From Larix kaempferi (taxonomy: Eukaryota; Streptophyta; Pinopsida; Pinales; Pinaceae), in the NCBI GenBank assembly GCA_027924585.1, contig BSBM01000753.1, forward strand, positions 27,988,501-28,052,500: 64,000 nt of DNA. The letters are read 5' to 3'. The notes beneath the pieces are model-generated. The model ran no database searches, had not been told where the DNA came from, and was given only the letters and a program-made list of their open reading frames with translations. Each line of letters starts with the position of its first letter. Position 1 is the stretch's first letter. This document shows positions 1-10,520 of this stretch, in pieces. Made by a program: the position numbers and the translations under genes.

Positions 1-975
1 TGTTTACTCATTACATGTGCCTCTATTCCCATGCATAAGCTTGGAGTTAACTAAAGCACATGGCGCCATCCTCACTCTTGCATGGAACACTCCTACTCAC
101 TCTAGACTTGGCGCATGGTTAGTCTTCCCTTAACTAAGTGTAAGGGACGGCTAGACTAAGAGTTAATCCTTCTCCTGCATGGTGCATTCTTCAAGGCTGA
201 GTTAACTGATTGAGGAATATTCTATCCTACACTCAGTGCATTTTCCTCGAGTTTGCTCTTGCATGTGTATTACTTACTTGAAGTCCTTTCTTGAACATGG
301 TGTTTTAGCTTGGAGTTTACACATGCAAGTGTATTACTCCTTTGTAAGTTAACTCTTAGAGATGGTGCACTCTTCTATGACTCTTGTAAGCCCTGATTAG
401 GGCGACCTTCTTCACCTTATGTTCTATTTAAATCAACGTCATTCTATTATTGAGGCATGGTTGGATTGTTGGAGAATTCTCCCTTTATTAAGCTTAATAT
501 ATATCACTTGAAGGATTTGATTGGATTGCTGGAGAATTCTCCCTTTATTGAGCTTAATAGATATATCACTTGAAGGATTTCTTGGACATATATTGGAGCA
601 ATCTCTTCTAAATGTGCGGCGTTAATCCTGCTGGAGCTTCATAGTTGTAAGTTGTTTTAGGTGTTTTACATGGTCATTTCTATGCTTTGCTCAAGTAATT
701 AGAAGGGTGTATTGCTACCCTATTGAAGAAGAATGTTTTAAGTTAATCTCTATTTCGTCCTTTCTTGCATGCTTATTTATATGGGATTATGTGTTGTATC
801 TTTGCTCTGATTTGGATTGTACAGCCATAGACCTTTATCTATAAGGTGCACCCTGTAGAGCTGGAAAGAAAGTGGATATTTCATTTAATCCGTTCCCTTG
901 TAAACCCTGGTTCACTTTCAATCTACTAAGCAGGGTTTTGCTCAATCATGTGACCTTCTCTCCCTTGGTAAACAT
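1..975. other. unassigned sequence, possibly LTR-derived
   Basis: No convincing coding region is visible. The stretch is rich in the words GTTAACT and CTTGCATG and has an AT-rich TATTTAAAT at about 425-433. That texture resembles a retrotransposon LTR, but I cannot find paired ends or a target duplication, and the left side is cut by the window edge. A short tandem duplication inside it is listed separately. Confidence 0.3.
461..580. repeat. 60-bp tandem duplication
   Basis: Two adjacent copies, starting at 461 and 521, share the words TTGGATTG, GGAGAATTCTCCCTTTATT and CACTTGAAGGATTT. They differ by a few substitutions and a small indel. Each copy carries the palindrome GGAGAATTCTCC. Confidence 0.8.
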
Positions 976-1460
976 TTGTGCAAGGCCCTCTTGAGTTGTT
1001 CTCTTTTGACTCCATTTACCCCTTGTGATTCTAGCACTGAGTCTTCTTTGGGATTGATCTTGAATCTTCCCTTTCTTTCCATCACCTGTCCAGTCTACTT
1101 TCTACACTGCAACCATTTTGCTAAGGCAGCCTTTTCAGTTCACTTTGCCCCTTCTTGCCTCTGCCTTAGTGATCCTACCTTAGGGAAGCCTCCCTTGAGT
1201 TGGAGAAGAGCCAACCAGAAGTGCGAAGAGGAAGGGTGTGGTGACAGTGGCCTTTCCCTCTTGAGTTCCCCTTGGGCTAGTGTGTCTCTTTTGGGCTTTA
1301 ACTTACACATACAAGCACCGGAGGTATATAGTATATACATGAGAAACTTTACATATTTGTGTATAATGGTTTGGATTCATATAGATGCACATGAATATAT
1401 ATGTACAGTGAAAATGATTTAAATTCCATATGTATTATAATTTATAAATTTATAACTATA

Positions 1461-1606
1461 AAATATATATATATATGTATATAATATATATAATAATATA
1501 TAGTACCCCTGATGTACCCAACTCCCTTGTTGCAAAAAGTGGCATCCCCGCCCCTGCACCCGTCTCCGTACCCAAGTTTCCTGGCAACTTATATATATAT
1601 ATATAT
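1461..1606. repeat. AT-dinucleotide microsatellites
   Basis: Runs of alternating A and T lie at about 1461-1505 and again at about 1590-1606, separated by ordinary sequence. They create spurious open frames on both strands around 1456-1722, which I do not treat as genes. The rest of 976-1989 shows no gene I recognise. Confidence 0.8.
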
Positions 1607-1989
1607 TTCAAGGTGGAGTTCATCATGAAGTCTACGGTTCTAGTCCCACTGATGTTCAAGTCCAGCTGAGTCTTAATCAGATACCAGCAGCTATTGTGGT
1701 TGGCAGTTGGCAGTTGAGCCACCCTCCATCCAGATATTCCTTGGAAAATAGATAGATATATAATACTATTTTTTATGCCTACTCTTACAAATCTTGTCTA
1801 CTTGGGTAATAAAGTAAGTATGATAATGTTTAATAACACATAATTCCACAGAAATCCTTGAAATCAAACTTTCACGAGTAACTTTGTTCAAAGTGAAAGA
1901 AAAAAATATTAATGTCCAGCTCAAGCATTCTGTGAAACTGAAAAAGTTAACCATAAAACTAGATTACATAACAAAACAAAAAATAACAG

Positions 1990-2095
1990 TCTGTCGGGTT
2001 TCTGGTCTAGCAGTTCAGACGGGGCATCACCATGTTAATGACCCAGGTTCAAACGCTGGTGGGTATAGAGCCCTAGAAATATAAGTTGGTCAAAT
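1990..2095 (+). mobile_element. tRNA-derived SINE fragment
   Basis: A box A-like word TGGTCTAGCAG at 2003-2013 is followed 43 bases later by a good box B, GGTTCAAACGC, at 2046-2056. That spacing is normal for the internal RNA polymerase III promoter of a tRNA. The sequence does not fold as a full tRNA, so I read it as the tRNA-related head of a SINE. It lies just beyond the 3' end of the minus-strand TFB5 gene. The ends and target duplication are not resolved. Confidence 0.55.
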
Positions 2096-2178
2096 TTGAT
2101 GGGTTTCGTATACAGCATGAATTTAAAAAAAACTATAATTATGCTCCCCTCACTACATTCTATATACAACAAACAAAA

Positions 2179-2184
2179 TTTATT
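2179..2184 (-). promoter_or_regulatory. polyadenylation signal AATAAA for TFB5
   Basis: On the minus strand AATAAA lies about 60 bases downstream of the TFB5 stop codon, a typical position for a short plant 3' UTR. It is inferred from sequence only. Confidence 0.5.
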
Positions 2185-2244
2185 CCGTCTGAAGAGCTTT
2201 ATGAAAAACTCTTGAATGCCTATTGACCACTTCCAGGGAACAAC

Positions 2245-2691
2245 TTATGCTGGCTTCTCATAGGTTATTTTATTTCGAAATTCGTCAATCTGATGGAGGA
2301 TCTGATGAGCCGCATCAGGTTGCACGAACATGTGAGTGCTGTCAAGTACTTGTATAATAAATTTATCAGAAGGAGGCTTAGCAGCATTCAAACTGATGAT
2401 AAACTCAATCATTGGTATGTCACTGCAACATGTTGAAAGCAAACATCAATTAAACAAATAAAAATCACGGGAAAAATAAGATATTTACGAAAAATGAGCA
2501 GATAACACTAAATGTTAAGTGAGTGATGGAATAAAGAAATTGGGTCTGAAAAAATCCCTAATCATTAAATGCATGGAAACAAAAGAGTCGTAAATTCAAT
2601 TCTTATAAAATCAATAAATTAATAGAGAGCATTATTAGATGCTAAAAGTAGCTTACCAGGAAATCATAAGGCCTTTGATAGCATTCACCAT
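2245..2691 (-). CDS. TFB5: TFIIH subunit TFB5 (TTDA/GTF2H5), two exons
   Basis: Predicted small subunit of the general transcription and DNA-repair factor TFIIH, which in other eukaryotes stabilises the complex and supports XPB in nucleotide excision repair. Exon 1 is 2657-2691 (11 codons plus TG) and encodes MVNAIKGLMIS. The donor GTAAGC begins at 2656. The acceptor TTGCAG ends at 2423, so the intron is 2423-2656 (234 bp, phase 2). Exon 2 is 2245-2422 and begins with the base completing a Cys codon, then DIPMIEFIISLNA; it ends EKPA before TAA. The product is 70 residues, the usual plant length, and holds the family signatures KFIIQVLDSTHMFV and a C-terminal helix. No stop or frameshift interrupts it. 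It is the only intact host gene seen here. The 5' UTR and promoter are not resolved; an AATAAA lies downstream. Confidence 0.93.
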
Positions 2692-4030
2692 GTTGAACTT
2701 TTGCTTTTGAAATTGAAGAATTACACTATGCAGTGTATAACCCAGAAAATTTCCTGTACAAGGGCAAATATTAGAATGCAAACTGTTATTAAGGGGACTC
2801 TCAACCAATAATCATCCGCACTATCCACTACCTGCCCTGGACATACAAGATCAGGTTCCTCCTCAACCATGTCTTTGATGAAAGGTAGCACCATCAAATA
2901 TAGAAACCATTTAATAAAATTTCACTCTAAAAGCAATCTTCCAAACCAAAATAGCTGTTCTAAGTGTCAATCAAATATTAAAATCTAATTGAATAAAAAC
3001 AAAGATGTTCTTAATTTCTGTTTATTCATCCAAAGGCTTGGGCCAGAACGACCAAAAGTTGCCTTAATTAATACTTCACTATGCTGTGTTATTATCTGCC
3101 ATGAATTCAATCCCGAGGGACTACAAATGTATACATAGTTTTAGTTTAATTGGGGTTTAGTATTCCATCATATTTATTAATTTGACCCAGTTTATTTCAA
3201 TGCACAACTCACTTAAAGATTCATTAGTATAACATAGGTCTACAATGCCGTTGTGCAGATTCTTGTTCCATGGTCACAGGACTCTATGGGTAGACATGTG
3301 AGTCACCTAATCTATGTGACTCACTTGTCCTAGACAGGTCGATTTGAACCAGACCCGACAGGTCTGACCTAGAGTCAGGTATACCTGCCCAAAACCCCTT
3401 CAACCTGCCGAGTTTTAGAAACAATTATTGATTTTTAGCAATAGATGCTGGATCTTATCAGGAACAGTCAACATAAAACTGCTGAATCATATGATTTCAG
3501 ATTTGACTCTGAGTCTTGACTCTTAACTGCTGAATCATATGATTTCAGATTTGACTGAGTCTTGACTTTTGACATTGCAAAGTTTACTGTTTGAGAACTT
3601 TTATTCATTTTGGTTCATGAATCATAATTTCACACCATGGTCCATGGTGATTTTTAATCTTGATGGACGAATGATGTCATGATGATTGGTCCTGATCATA
3701 TGCTATACTTGATTATGTTTGGATATGGCCTTTTTACATTATATTTAGAGTAATCTCCCATGTATAACTATAAATCTCAAAAATGGTTTTTTTTACAAAA
3801 AAGGGTATTATATAAATATATAAAGAGATGCTGGTAATCCATACAGCCAAGATTACAGAGAGTTCAAAATTTGTACAAAAATGTGCTGCAAAGGCAAACC
3901 AAAATACTACAGTCCTCTTCAAACGTATACCTATTGCATGCAGGGTCTAATACAGTCCTATTAAACCTATAACCGTATTGCTTAGCATACTGTCCAGAAA
4001 GCAAAATACATATAAACATCATAAGCAAAG
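2692..4030. other. intergenic sequence upstream of TFB5
   Basis: This holds the presumed 5' flank of TFB5. No convincing coding segment or transposon boundary is visible apart from a short tandem duplication at 3477-3572. An inverted repeat TACACT/AGTGTA lies near 2725-2745. The TFB5 promoter must lie here, but no TATA box can be placed with confidence. Confidence 0.4.
3477..3572. repeat. 48-bp tandem duplication
   Basis: Two copies, at 3477 and 3525, share AACTGCTGAATCATATGATT and a following TTTGACT/GAGTCTTGAC. They differ by a 2-base indel. Confidence 0.8.
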
Positions 4031-4995
4031 TTATTCATGAACAAAGATGTGTACACTGTGAGCTTCCTCCATGGAAATATCATCCCTTCTAGGTCCAGGG
4101 TCTCCAAGTGTCCGCTGTTTTCCCGCCAAGGCTGTTTCTAACTGCTGCACAGTGTCCTCAACAGCATCATGGTCCTTCACTGAGCCAATAGAGATTGGTG
4201 GAAGTCCTGCCAAGGATTGGGAACCCCTAGCAAATCCCAGGATCATATTATACTACTCCAAATCATTTGCATTTTTTCCGACTTTGTCTTCTGCTACCCA
4301 AGTTGGGCTTCTAATTCTTCCTTCTTAGCATCTTGCTTCTCCATGTGCATACTCAAATACTCAATCACCTGACACATACCTTCTAATTGGCTTAAGCTAA
4401 ACCTCTCGACAGTTTCTTGACCTCGTAACTTCCTTCTTCATTGTTACCCCCAAGCACAGGGAGTTTCTCCATTTCGATGACCAGGCCTAAAGATTTTAGA
4501 TGCCTTGGGCTTCACATCCAAATTAACAAAACCAATGCTTCTGAACATAAATTTAAACCAAACAGAGATGTAACCCGAAATCCATTCCAAGATATGAAGC
4601 AAGACAGATAAGGTCGAGACGAAGGCAGAAAGAGAAACCAAACCACTTACCCCTGCCAAAGATGCAACTGTGTCCTATTCCTCCAACAGGTTCAATTCCA
4701 GGGCTCTTGTTGAGTGGATTATTCCCTACAGAGAGGGCAAATGCTTTCACAGTCCTCACATCATCAAGACCAGGGATGATCAGGACGCCATTAACACTGT
4801 TCTTCTCGTAGCATTCATGGATTGCAAACCAACAAAGCCAACCACAATAAGGATTATCCCATCTGCAAGTCTCGTCGCCATTAAAACAGAAATAAATGCC
4901 CCCTCAAGCAATCCCATATGCAAGTGTGTGAAGTCAAAGGGGACACAGGGATGAGTTATATCATCTCCCTCGAACTGCCAACCATAACCCACCAT
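4031..4995 (-). pseudogene. unidentified degenerate coding-like block
   Basis: The minus strand carries several open stretches in different frames, at 4031-4246, about 4300-4400, 4553-4759 and 4780-4995. The 4300-4400 part reads like a Lys/Glu-rich coiled coil (FSLSQLEGMCQVIEYLS, then MEKQDAKKEELEAQLG) and ends in a stop. The 4780-4995 part has hydrophobic runs (LADGIILIVVGFVG). I do not recognise a family. The block sits just 3' of an RNase H remnant on the same strand, so it could belong to one decayed retroelement, or it could be an unknown host gene whose exons I cannot join. Confidence 0.3.
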
Positions 4996-5111
4996 GCATA
5001 TGGGTATGGTTTTTAAATTTCCAAAGTTTAAGTTGGGACAAGATTGTTACCATACTATATGATAAGCTAAGGTAGCCAAAACATCTCAACGGTTCCCCCA
5101 TTTTTTACCAA

Positions 5112-5490
5112 GACCCCCTTATCCAGATAAGTCACTTGATTTGCCATGAGATCAGCTTTGCAGTTATTTGGCCTTCGAATGTGTAGAAGGTGAACTCAAT
5201 CAAAGGAGGTGAGAAGACTATAAATGATTTGCAACATTCTAGATAGGATTGTTCCATCAATGTCTCTCTCCTTTCTAGCATGGCCGATAATTAGAGAGGA
5301 ATCTCCCAATATCATCACAGACTTGATCTGCTGAGAACAAATAAGAGAAATTCCAAGGTACAAGGCATGGACTTCAGATTGGTTGTTGGTTGTTATTTTG
5401 AGTCCCCAAGAATAGCTTAATTCTAATTTTCCATCAGGTCCATGGAGCCATAGACTGCTTGCAGTATACCTCCCCTATCCATGGAAGGCA
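5112..5490 (-). pseudogene. LINE-type RNase H domain remnant
   Basis: The minus-strand translation shows the plant RVT_3/RNase H pattern: a strand ending in SLWLHGPDGKLELSYSWG, then NNQSEVHALYLGI with the catalytic Glu, then MILGDSSLII with the second Asp, and finally RRPNNCKADLMANQV with the last Asp. One in-frame stop (TGA) follows LLTSFD, and another stop lies near the start of the domain. This domain normally closes the ORF2 protein of plant LINEs. No reverse transcriptase is visible upstream; a solo LTR abuts at 5627. It is certainly non-functional. Confidence 0.75.
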
Positions 5491-5626
5491 TATGGCTCCT
5501 AATGTTTGATGCGTGACAATTATAGGTGTGCCTGTAGTGCCACCTCAGACATAAATGTCTAGAAGCAGATGCCCAGAAGCATCATAAACAATAACAATTC
5601 CTTACAGCAGGTTACCAAGTTCAGAA

Positions 5627-6098
5627 TGTTAGATTTAAGATATAATTTTCATCTCTTCCAACTTTTAACAACAAATAAGGATCACTGAAAGAATAGCCAT
5701 GCACATAAACACAAGAACACAAAAAATTTACCTTGGGAAAACCCAAACTCGGGAAAAACCCAGCCAATCTTTCTTATTCAGAGATTCAGTACAAAGTACA
5801 AGTACATCAGATATAAAAGTGATCTATGACAAGAGAAATCACATGGAAAGATGATGCCAAAGAAAGAACCTCAGAAATTAGTCTTCTACAACCCTTGAGC
5901 GAACTTCTTCCTTGCTTGAGTGAACTTGCTTGAGAGTGTCAAATGAGGAGGGCATCACCTTTATTTATACTTGATTTCTAGCTGACTTTTTCACTGGGGC
6001 CGACTTGTCTTCTAAAATGATAAAGTACAATTTATTAATTGTTTTCTATTGAGCCGACTTGGCTAGTGAGGATACCTCACGTAGCTACAACATCAACA
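5627..6098 (-). mobile_element. solo LTR of a copia-like element
   Basis: The block runs from TGTTAGATTT to ACATCAACA and is flanked on both sides by the 5-bp duplication CAGAA (5622-5626 and 6099-6103). It contains the reverse complement of a primer-side LTR texture also found in copia D (TTACCTTGGGAAAACCC; compare 58050-58090) and a TATA-like TTTATTTATAC near 5960-5972. With no internal region attached, it is a solo LTR left by recombination. Minus orientation is inferred from its similarity to the copia D LTR. Confidence 0.85.
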
Positions 6099-6145
6099 CA
6101 GAAGGCCATGGCATATCAAATTAATCAGTGATTGGCTTAGAGATC

Positions 6146-6153
6146 CCCTTAAC
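6146..6153. repeat. hAT target-site duplication, left copy
   Basis: CCCTTAAC immediately precedes the terminal CAAGG. The identical octamer follows the right end. Confidence 0.93.
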
Positions 6154-6203
6154 CAAGGTTGCGGGGAAGCGTCCTTCCCCCCCTTGCCCCCACTCCGGAA
6201 GCT

Positions 6204-6392
6204 CGCTCCTGGCCAAAGCGCTGCGGGAGCTAAGGGAGAGCGCGCTCCCTGTTTCGCTCCCGGGCCGGAGCGAAATGTAAAGCGCGCTTCGGGGGGAGCA
6301 AAAAACGCTCCTTGCCTCTGTCAAGGAGCGATGAGGGAATTCGCTCCCGGGCGCTCTATAGAGCGCTCTCCCCCACTTAAAAAAAACGCTCC
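6204..6392. repeat. left subterminal CGCTCC cluster
   Basis: The hexamer CGCTCC occurs at 6204, 6243, 6255, 6306, 6342 and 6387, and in reverse (GGAGCG) at 6267 and 6325, with further near matches. Clusters of this kind near the ends of hAT elements are transposase-binding sites in characterised members such as Ac. Confidence 0.75.
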
Positions 6393-6559
6393 CGTGATCG
6401 CTCTACGTAGCTCCCAGGATAGCTCCCGCTGTAGGTTCACGCCGACGCAAAGGAAATCCGAGGAAGATGGATGGGGTCCACGAGTGGGCTTTTGGAGGGA
6501 AGGAGCAGGGCTTTGGGGGATAAAGTCCTCTCCTCCATATTCATTTTCACTTTCATTTG

Positions 6560-6635
6560 CTTGAGAAGAGAATAGAAGAGAAAAGAAGAGAAGAGAGGAG
6601 AGGAGAAGAGAAGAGGAGAAGAGGAGAGGAGAAGG
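6560..6635 (+). repeat. purine tract in transposase leader
   Basis: Almost uninterrupted GAGAA/GAGGA purine sequence lies between the left terminus and the transposase reading frame. A donor-like GAG|GTAGGG at about 6690 and an acceptor TTGCAG at about 6829 suggest a 5' UTR intron downstream of it. Confidence 0.6.
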
Positions 6636-6740
6636 CTGCCATCCTTGGAGATTGAAGAACGTTGAACTTGTCACTACCATTGGAGAGCCAAAGAGGTAGG
6701 GTCTAAAACCTTCCTTGTTGATTTCTTTTGTGTTTTAATC

Positions 6741-9175
6741 ATGAATGCTTGGAATCTAGTCACTAGAATGTGCATTGTAGATGTTCCTCTCTTACTCTTT
6801 CCCATGCTTCCTTCCTCAATCTATTGCAGGCAACAGGTTAAATCTCTAGTTCCATCAAACATGATGATGGGTATGTGGTTTATTTTCTTGGTTCCATTTG
6901 TTATGTTGATGATGGTGCTTGGAAACCGGAGGAGGAACGAGGGAGAGGATGAAGAAGTGGGGAGTGGCGCATACCGTGGAGAGGAGGAGGAGGAGGAGGA
7001 GGAGGAAAACCGAAAGAAAATCAAAGAGGAACCCACACCCTTATGGAAACATGTCACAAAGCAGGGAGGAGGTAGAGGGGGTGGAACCACCAAATTTGGT
7101 TGCCTCCATTGTAAAAAGACGTACACAGGTTCATATACCCGTGTGAGAAGACATCTATGTGGGCACATGCCATGTGATGACAAAAAAACTATAGGAGTTT
7201 GTGTTTGCCCAAATGTGACATCAACACAAAGAGCCATCTATAAGAAGGAAGAACTTGAAGCACAAAACCAATTAAAAGATTTTAAACGATCAATGGATGA
7301 CCATGACCACTCTTTCTCACCGAGAACCGGAGGCCCATCCACCCAAGGCAGTGGATTCTCTCCCATGGGGCAATCACGTGGCAGGACAATATCAGATTTC
7401 CTTGACCAAGGTGGTACGGATGACGTGGATTCAAAAGTGTTTCGATTTCTCTATGCATGTGGCATACCATTCAATGTTCTTCGCTCACCCTATTGGCATG
7501 AAATGGTAGAGGCCATCCACACCACCCTAGCAGGATACAAGAGCCCCGAGTATGACAAAGCTAGAACTGTGGGGCTTGACAAGGAAAAACCAAGATCCAA
7601 AATGCTTTGGGGCAATTCACAAATGCTTGGAATGAATATGGGGTATCAATTGTATCAGATGGTTGGACAAATGTAAAAGGCAAGCCATTGATAACTTTGC
7701 TTGGTGTGTCTGCTACTCGTGCAGTCTTCCTTTCGGCCCATGACTACTCAGATAAATTCAAGACCGGCATAAACATTGCAGAACTCCTACTCAAAAACAT
7801 TGAAGATATTGGTCCATACAATGCCATCCAAGTCATTATCAATAATGCTGCTAATTGTAAGGCAGTGGGAGCAATCATTGAAGATAAATACCCCAACATA
7901 TTTTGGTTCGGGTGTTTGGTTCACACATTGAACCTTCTGATGCATGACATTATTAAGTTGAAGGAAAATAATTACAAATGGATTGGTGAACTGTACAAAA
8001 AGGGCAAGCAAATGATAAGATTTATTACCAACCATAGCAATGCCCATGGCATTTTCCGCACTCACTCAAAGTTAGAGCTATTGAAGATAGAAAAGACTAG
8101 ATTTGCTAGCTATTACCTCACCTTCAGGGGCCTTTTGAAGGTAAGAGAGGCATTGGCTAGTATGGTATCAAGTGAATCATGGCAAATCTTGAAAGATAGG
8201 GCTACATCCACATCTGACAAGCTTGATTTTGAGGAGGTGGAGACCACCGTTCTTGATGGTCAATTTTGGGCAAGTGTCAAGTTTGTTTTGCAGTTCACAA
8301 AGTCCATGTATTACATGATTCGGTTTGCAGATAAAGATAAGCCGGTGATTGGGGAGGTGTATGAGCAGATGGATAGCATGTTGGGCAAAATTAAAGATAT
8401 TGTTGAATCAAAAGATCCCATCTTGTATGACCATATTCACAAACATGTGGTCAAAAGGTGGGAACATCTCCACGTTCCATTGCATGCCTGAGCATATGTA
8501 TTAACACCAAAATATTATTCTCCATCTTGGTTGGCCAAACCAGCACCTGGGGGTGGGGCTAGGAGAAAGCCCCACACAGATCCAGAGGTACAGGTTGGGT
8601 ACATGGCTGCTATAGACAAGCTGGTCCCTGATGAAGAAGATTGTGCCTTACTGCGTAGTGAATTAAGCAAATACCTCAGTGAAATTGGTCTGTTTGGTAC
8701 TTTGCATGCTAGAAAAGATTGAGATAGGGCGCCTCCTATTGAATGGTGGAACATGTATGGCTCATCATGCCCACGCTTGCATAAATTGGCAACCAAAGTT
8801 CTTTCACAGGTGGTTAACAGTTCCTCTGCAAAAAGGTGTTGGAGCACCTATAGCTTCATCCACTTAGTGAAAAGAAACCGATTAAATGAAAATCGGGCAG
8901 AAAGCTTGGTTTTTGTACATTACAACTAGAGGTTGTTGACTCATTACTGTGAGCAGGCCAAAACTAATAGATCATATGTCACTTGGGACAACAATCCGGA
9001 GGAGCATAACTTGGAGGATGGAGCCTTAGCTTTAGAGCGCTTGGAGGAAGAGCTTTTGGGCAATGAGGATGACCATTACCATGGCCATGCAGTAGCAGCA
9101 GCAACAATGCCACCACCATCTCCTACCTTGTTTCCAGATGCACCATCTTTGCCTAGAGGTTCAACTTCAACTTCA
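6741..9175 (+). pseudogene. hAT transposase (BED finger, DUF659, hAT dimerisation), decayed
   Basis: The translation shows, in order, an acidic/basic N-terminus and a BED zinc finger near 7030-7160 (PLWKHVTK, then FGCLHC and RRHLCGH). DUF659 begins at GIPFNVLRSPYWHEMV (about 7460) and continues through VSDGWTNVKGKPLITLL (about 7650) and YPNIFWFGCLVHTLNLLM (about 7890). The C-terminal hAT dimerisation region is at 8735-8935 (WWNMYGSSCPRLHKLATKV, WSTYSFIHLVKRNRL). The frame shifts by one base near 7600-7640 and again near 8705-8740, with stops at 8489 and about 8928. The second catalytic Asp (usual TDNAAN) reads INNAAN, and the acidic residue expected before the conserved Trp-Ser is not seen. 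It is therefore judged inactive. An upstream in-frame ATG at 6741 and another at 6861, after a probable intron, are alternative starts. Confidence 0.9.
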
Positions 9176-9855
9176 TGACCCTCATCTACATCAGTGAGGG
9201 GGGGTCGTGTAGGACCAAGTCTTGGACGTGGCTCAACATTGGTGGCTACTAGGGATGTGATAGTCCCACTCCCATTGTTCCTAGACCACGGGAAAAGAAA
9301 TTAGAAATTTCCTGTGGCAAGAGGAAACATCCATAAAATCTAGTTTTGCACTCTTTTCTTGTTTACAGTACTTTCAAGTTTCAAGTTTATGCACTATTGA
9401 CTCTTTTATATTTATTATGGTATATTTTATGAACATTACATGGCAATTCAAGTTTGAAGTTTGAAATTGAACATACCTTTGAAGTTCACTATTTGCAACT
9501 TCGCATTATTAAGTCATTGACTGCATAAAAGCATATTATGATAAGTTATAACTCTTTGGTAATGAATATGATGCTTTGTGAATTGTTTCAAGTTCAACTT
9601 TCATTTCATGGTATGTTATATATTGAAAATTTGAAGTTGTAAGGTTGATGTTATAAATACTGGTAACTAGAGTGTAGACCTATGGTTGACGAATTCACTA
9701 CTATATGATTGATGATTGATGAATGATGTTATATGGATAATGGTATTATGGTTTATTTCATGTTTTTATGCTTTCCAATGAGTTTCCATAACTAATTCAA
9801 CATTTTACAAGCATTTGTTAACATATATGCATCAAAATATATATTATATAAAAAA

Positions 9856-9915
9856 CGCTCCCGCAACGCTCCCAAACCAAAAGCTTTTGAAAATTTTGCT
9901 TTTCGCTCCCGCTCC
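9856..9915. repeat. right subterminal CGCTCC cluster
   Basis: CGCTCC occurs at 9856, 9867, 9904 and 9910, all in the plus orientation. The left cluster is also mainly plus-oriented. Confidence 0.75.
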
Positions 9916-9927
9916 CAAGTAGCCTTG

Positions 9928-9935
9928 CCCTTAAC
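9928..9935. repeat. hAT target-site duplication, right copy
   Basis: CCCTTAAC immediately follows the terminal CCTTG. It is identical to the left copy. Confidence 0.93.
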
Positions 9936-10199
9936 TAATGTTGATTCATAACAACAATCCCAAAATGACTCAATGTTGATGAAACTAGTTGAAACAGATG
10001 AAAATAACAACAATGATATAGATAGCTCATAAACTTCTATTAAGGAAAATACTGTTGGCAAGAACATTATTGAAATGAAGCTGGAACAACACAACCAAAC
10101 TGCCAACAATATGGGCATTATGACCATATTGTACATCGTTTGATCATCATGCATTATAGTACAAGCCAAGGGCAAGGGCACACTATTACATTGTTAATG
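9936..10199. other. unassigned gap
   Basis: Between the hAT element and the copia scrap I see no gene, repeat or element boundary. Confidence 0.4.
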
Positions 10200-10520
10200 A
10201 TTAAAGTAGTGTTACATAGGTGCAGCTGGGTGTTGGGGTCAGTGTGGTGAGGGTTCCCTTGTTCCCATACTCAAGCCCATAATACAAGGTTTCCTTCACA
10301 CACCTTGGGATTCTTTTCGCTGCTTTCCAGTGAACCTCTTTGAAACCATCATTCATGAAACAATTCCTACATCATAGCTCATATCTGGCCTGATAGTAGT
10401 AAGGTAAGGTAGATCAGACTTCCTACTAGTCAACTATACAATTTTGCATCCACTGTCTTTGAGTCTTCACGAACTTCATCCTTGTTTCAACAGAAGTTGT
10501 GACCAACTTATAATCAACTA
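10200..10520 (-). pseudogene. copia reverse transcriptase/RNase H junction scrap
   Basis: The minus strand reads, with several frame breaks, the signature linking copia reverse transcriptase to RNase H: KLYS-LVGSLIYLT, then SGQI (usual RPDI), then a degenerate match to the phrase around WKAAKRILRY. No LTRs or other domains are adjacent. It is an old fragment. Confidence 0.65.

Larger units (their letters stand above)
6154..9927 (+). mobile_element. hAT DNA transposon, complete ends
   Basis: The element is 3,774 bp. It starts CAAGGTTGCGGGG and ends with the inverse of CAAGGCTACTTGG; the outer 18 bases of the two ends match at about 13 positions. An exact 8-bp target duplication CCCTTAAC flanks it at 6146-6153 and 9928-9935, the length typical of hAT insertions. 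Inside are subterminal CGCTCC clusters at both ends and a decayed BED/DUF659/dimerisation-type transposase (6741-9175). Intact ends and target duplication mean it could be mobilised only if a compatible transposase exists elsewhere in the genome. Confidence 0.93.

Noticed and set aside
976-1422. 148-residue open frame on the plus strand
   Set aside because: No recognisable domain, unusual composition, no conserved start context or splice support. Probably chance.
2003-2056. Functional tRNA gene
   Set aside because: Box A and box B are present but a cloverleaf cannot be completed. A SINE head explains it better; the same holds for the other three units.
6321-7237. Minus-strand open frames opposite the hAT transposase
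   Set aside because: They are antisense shadows of the purine tract and the Glu-rich transposase N-terminus (Ser/Leu-rich runs).
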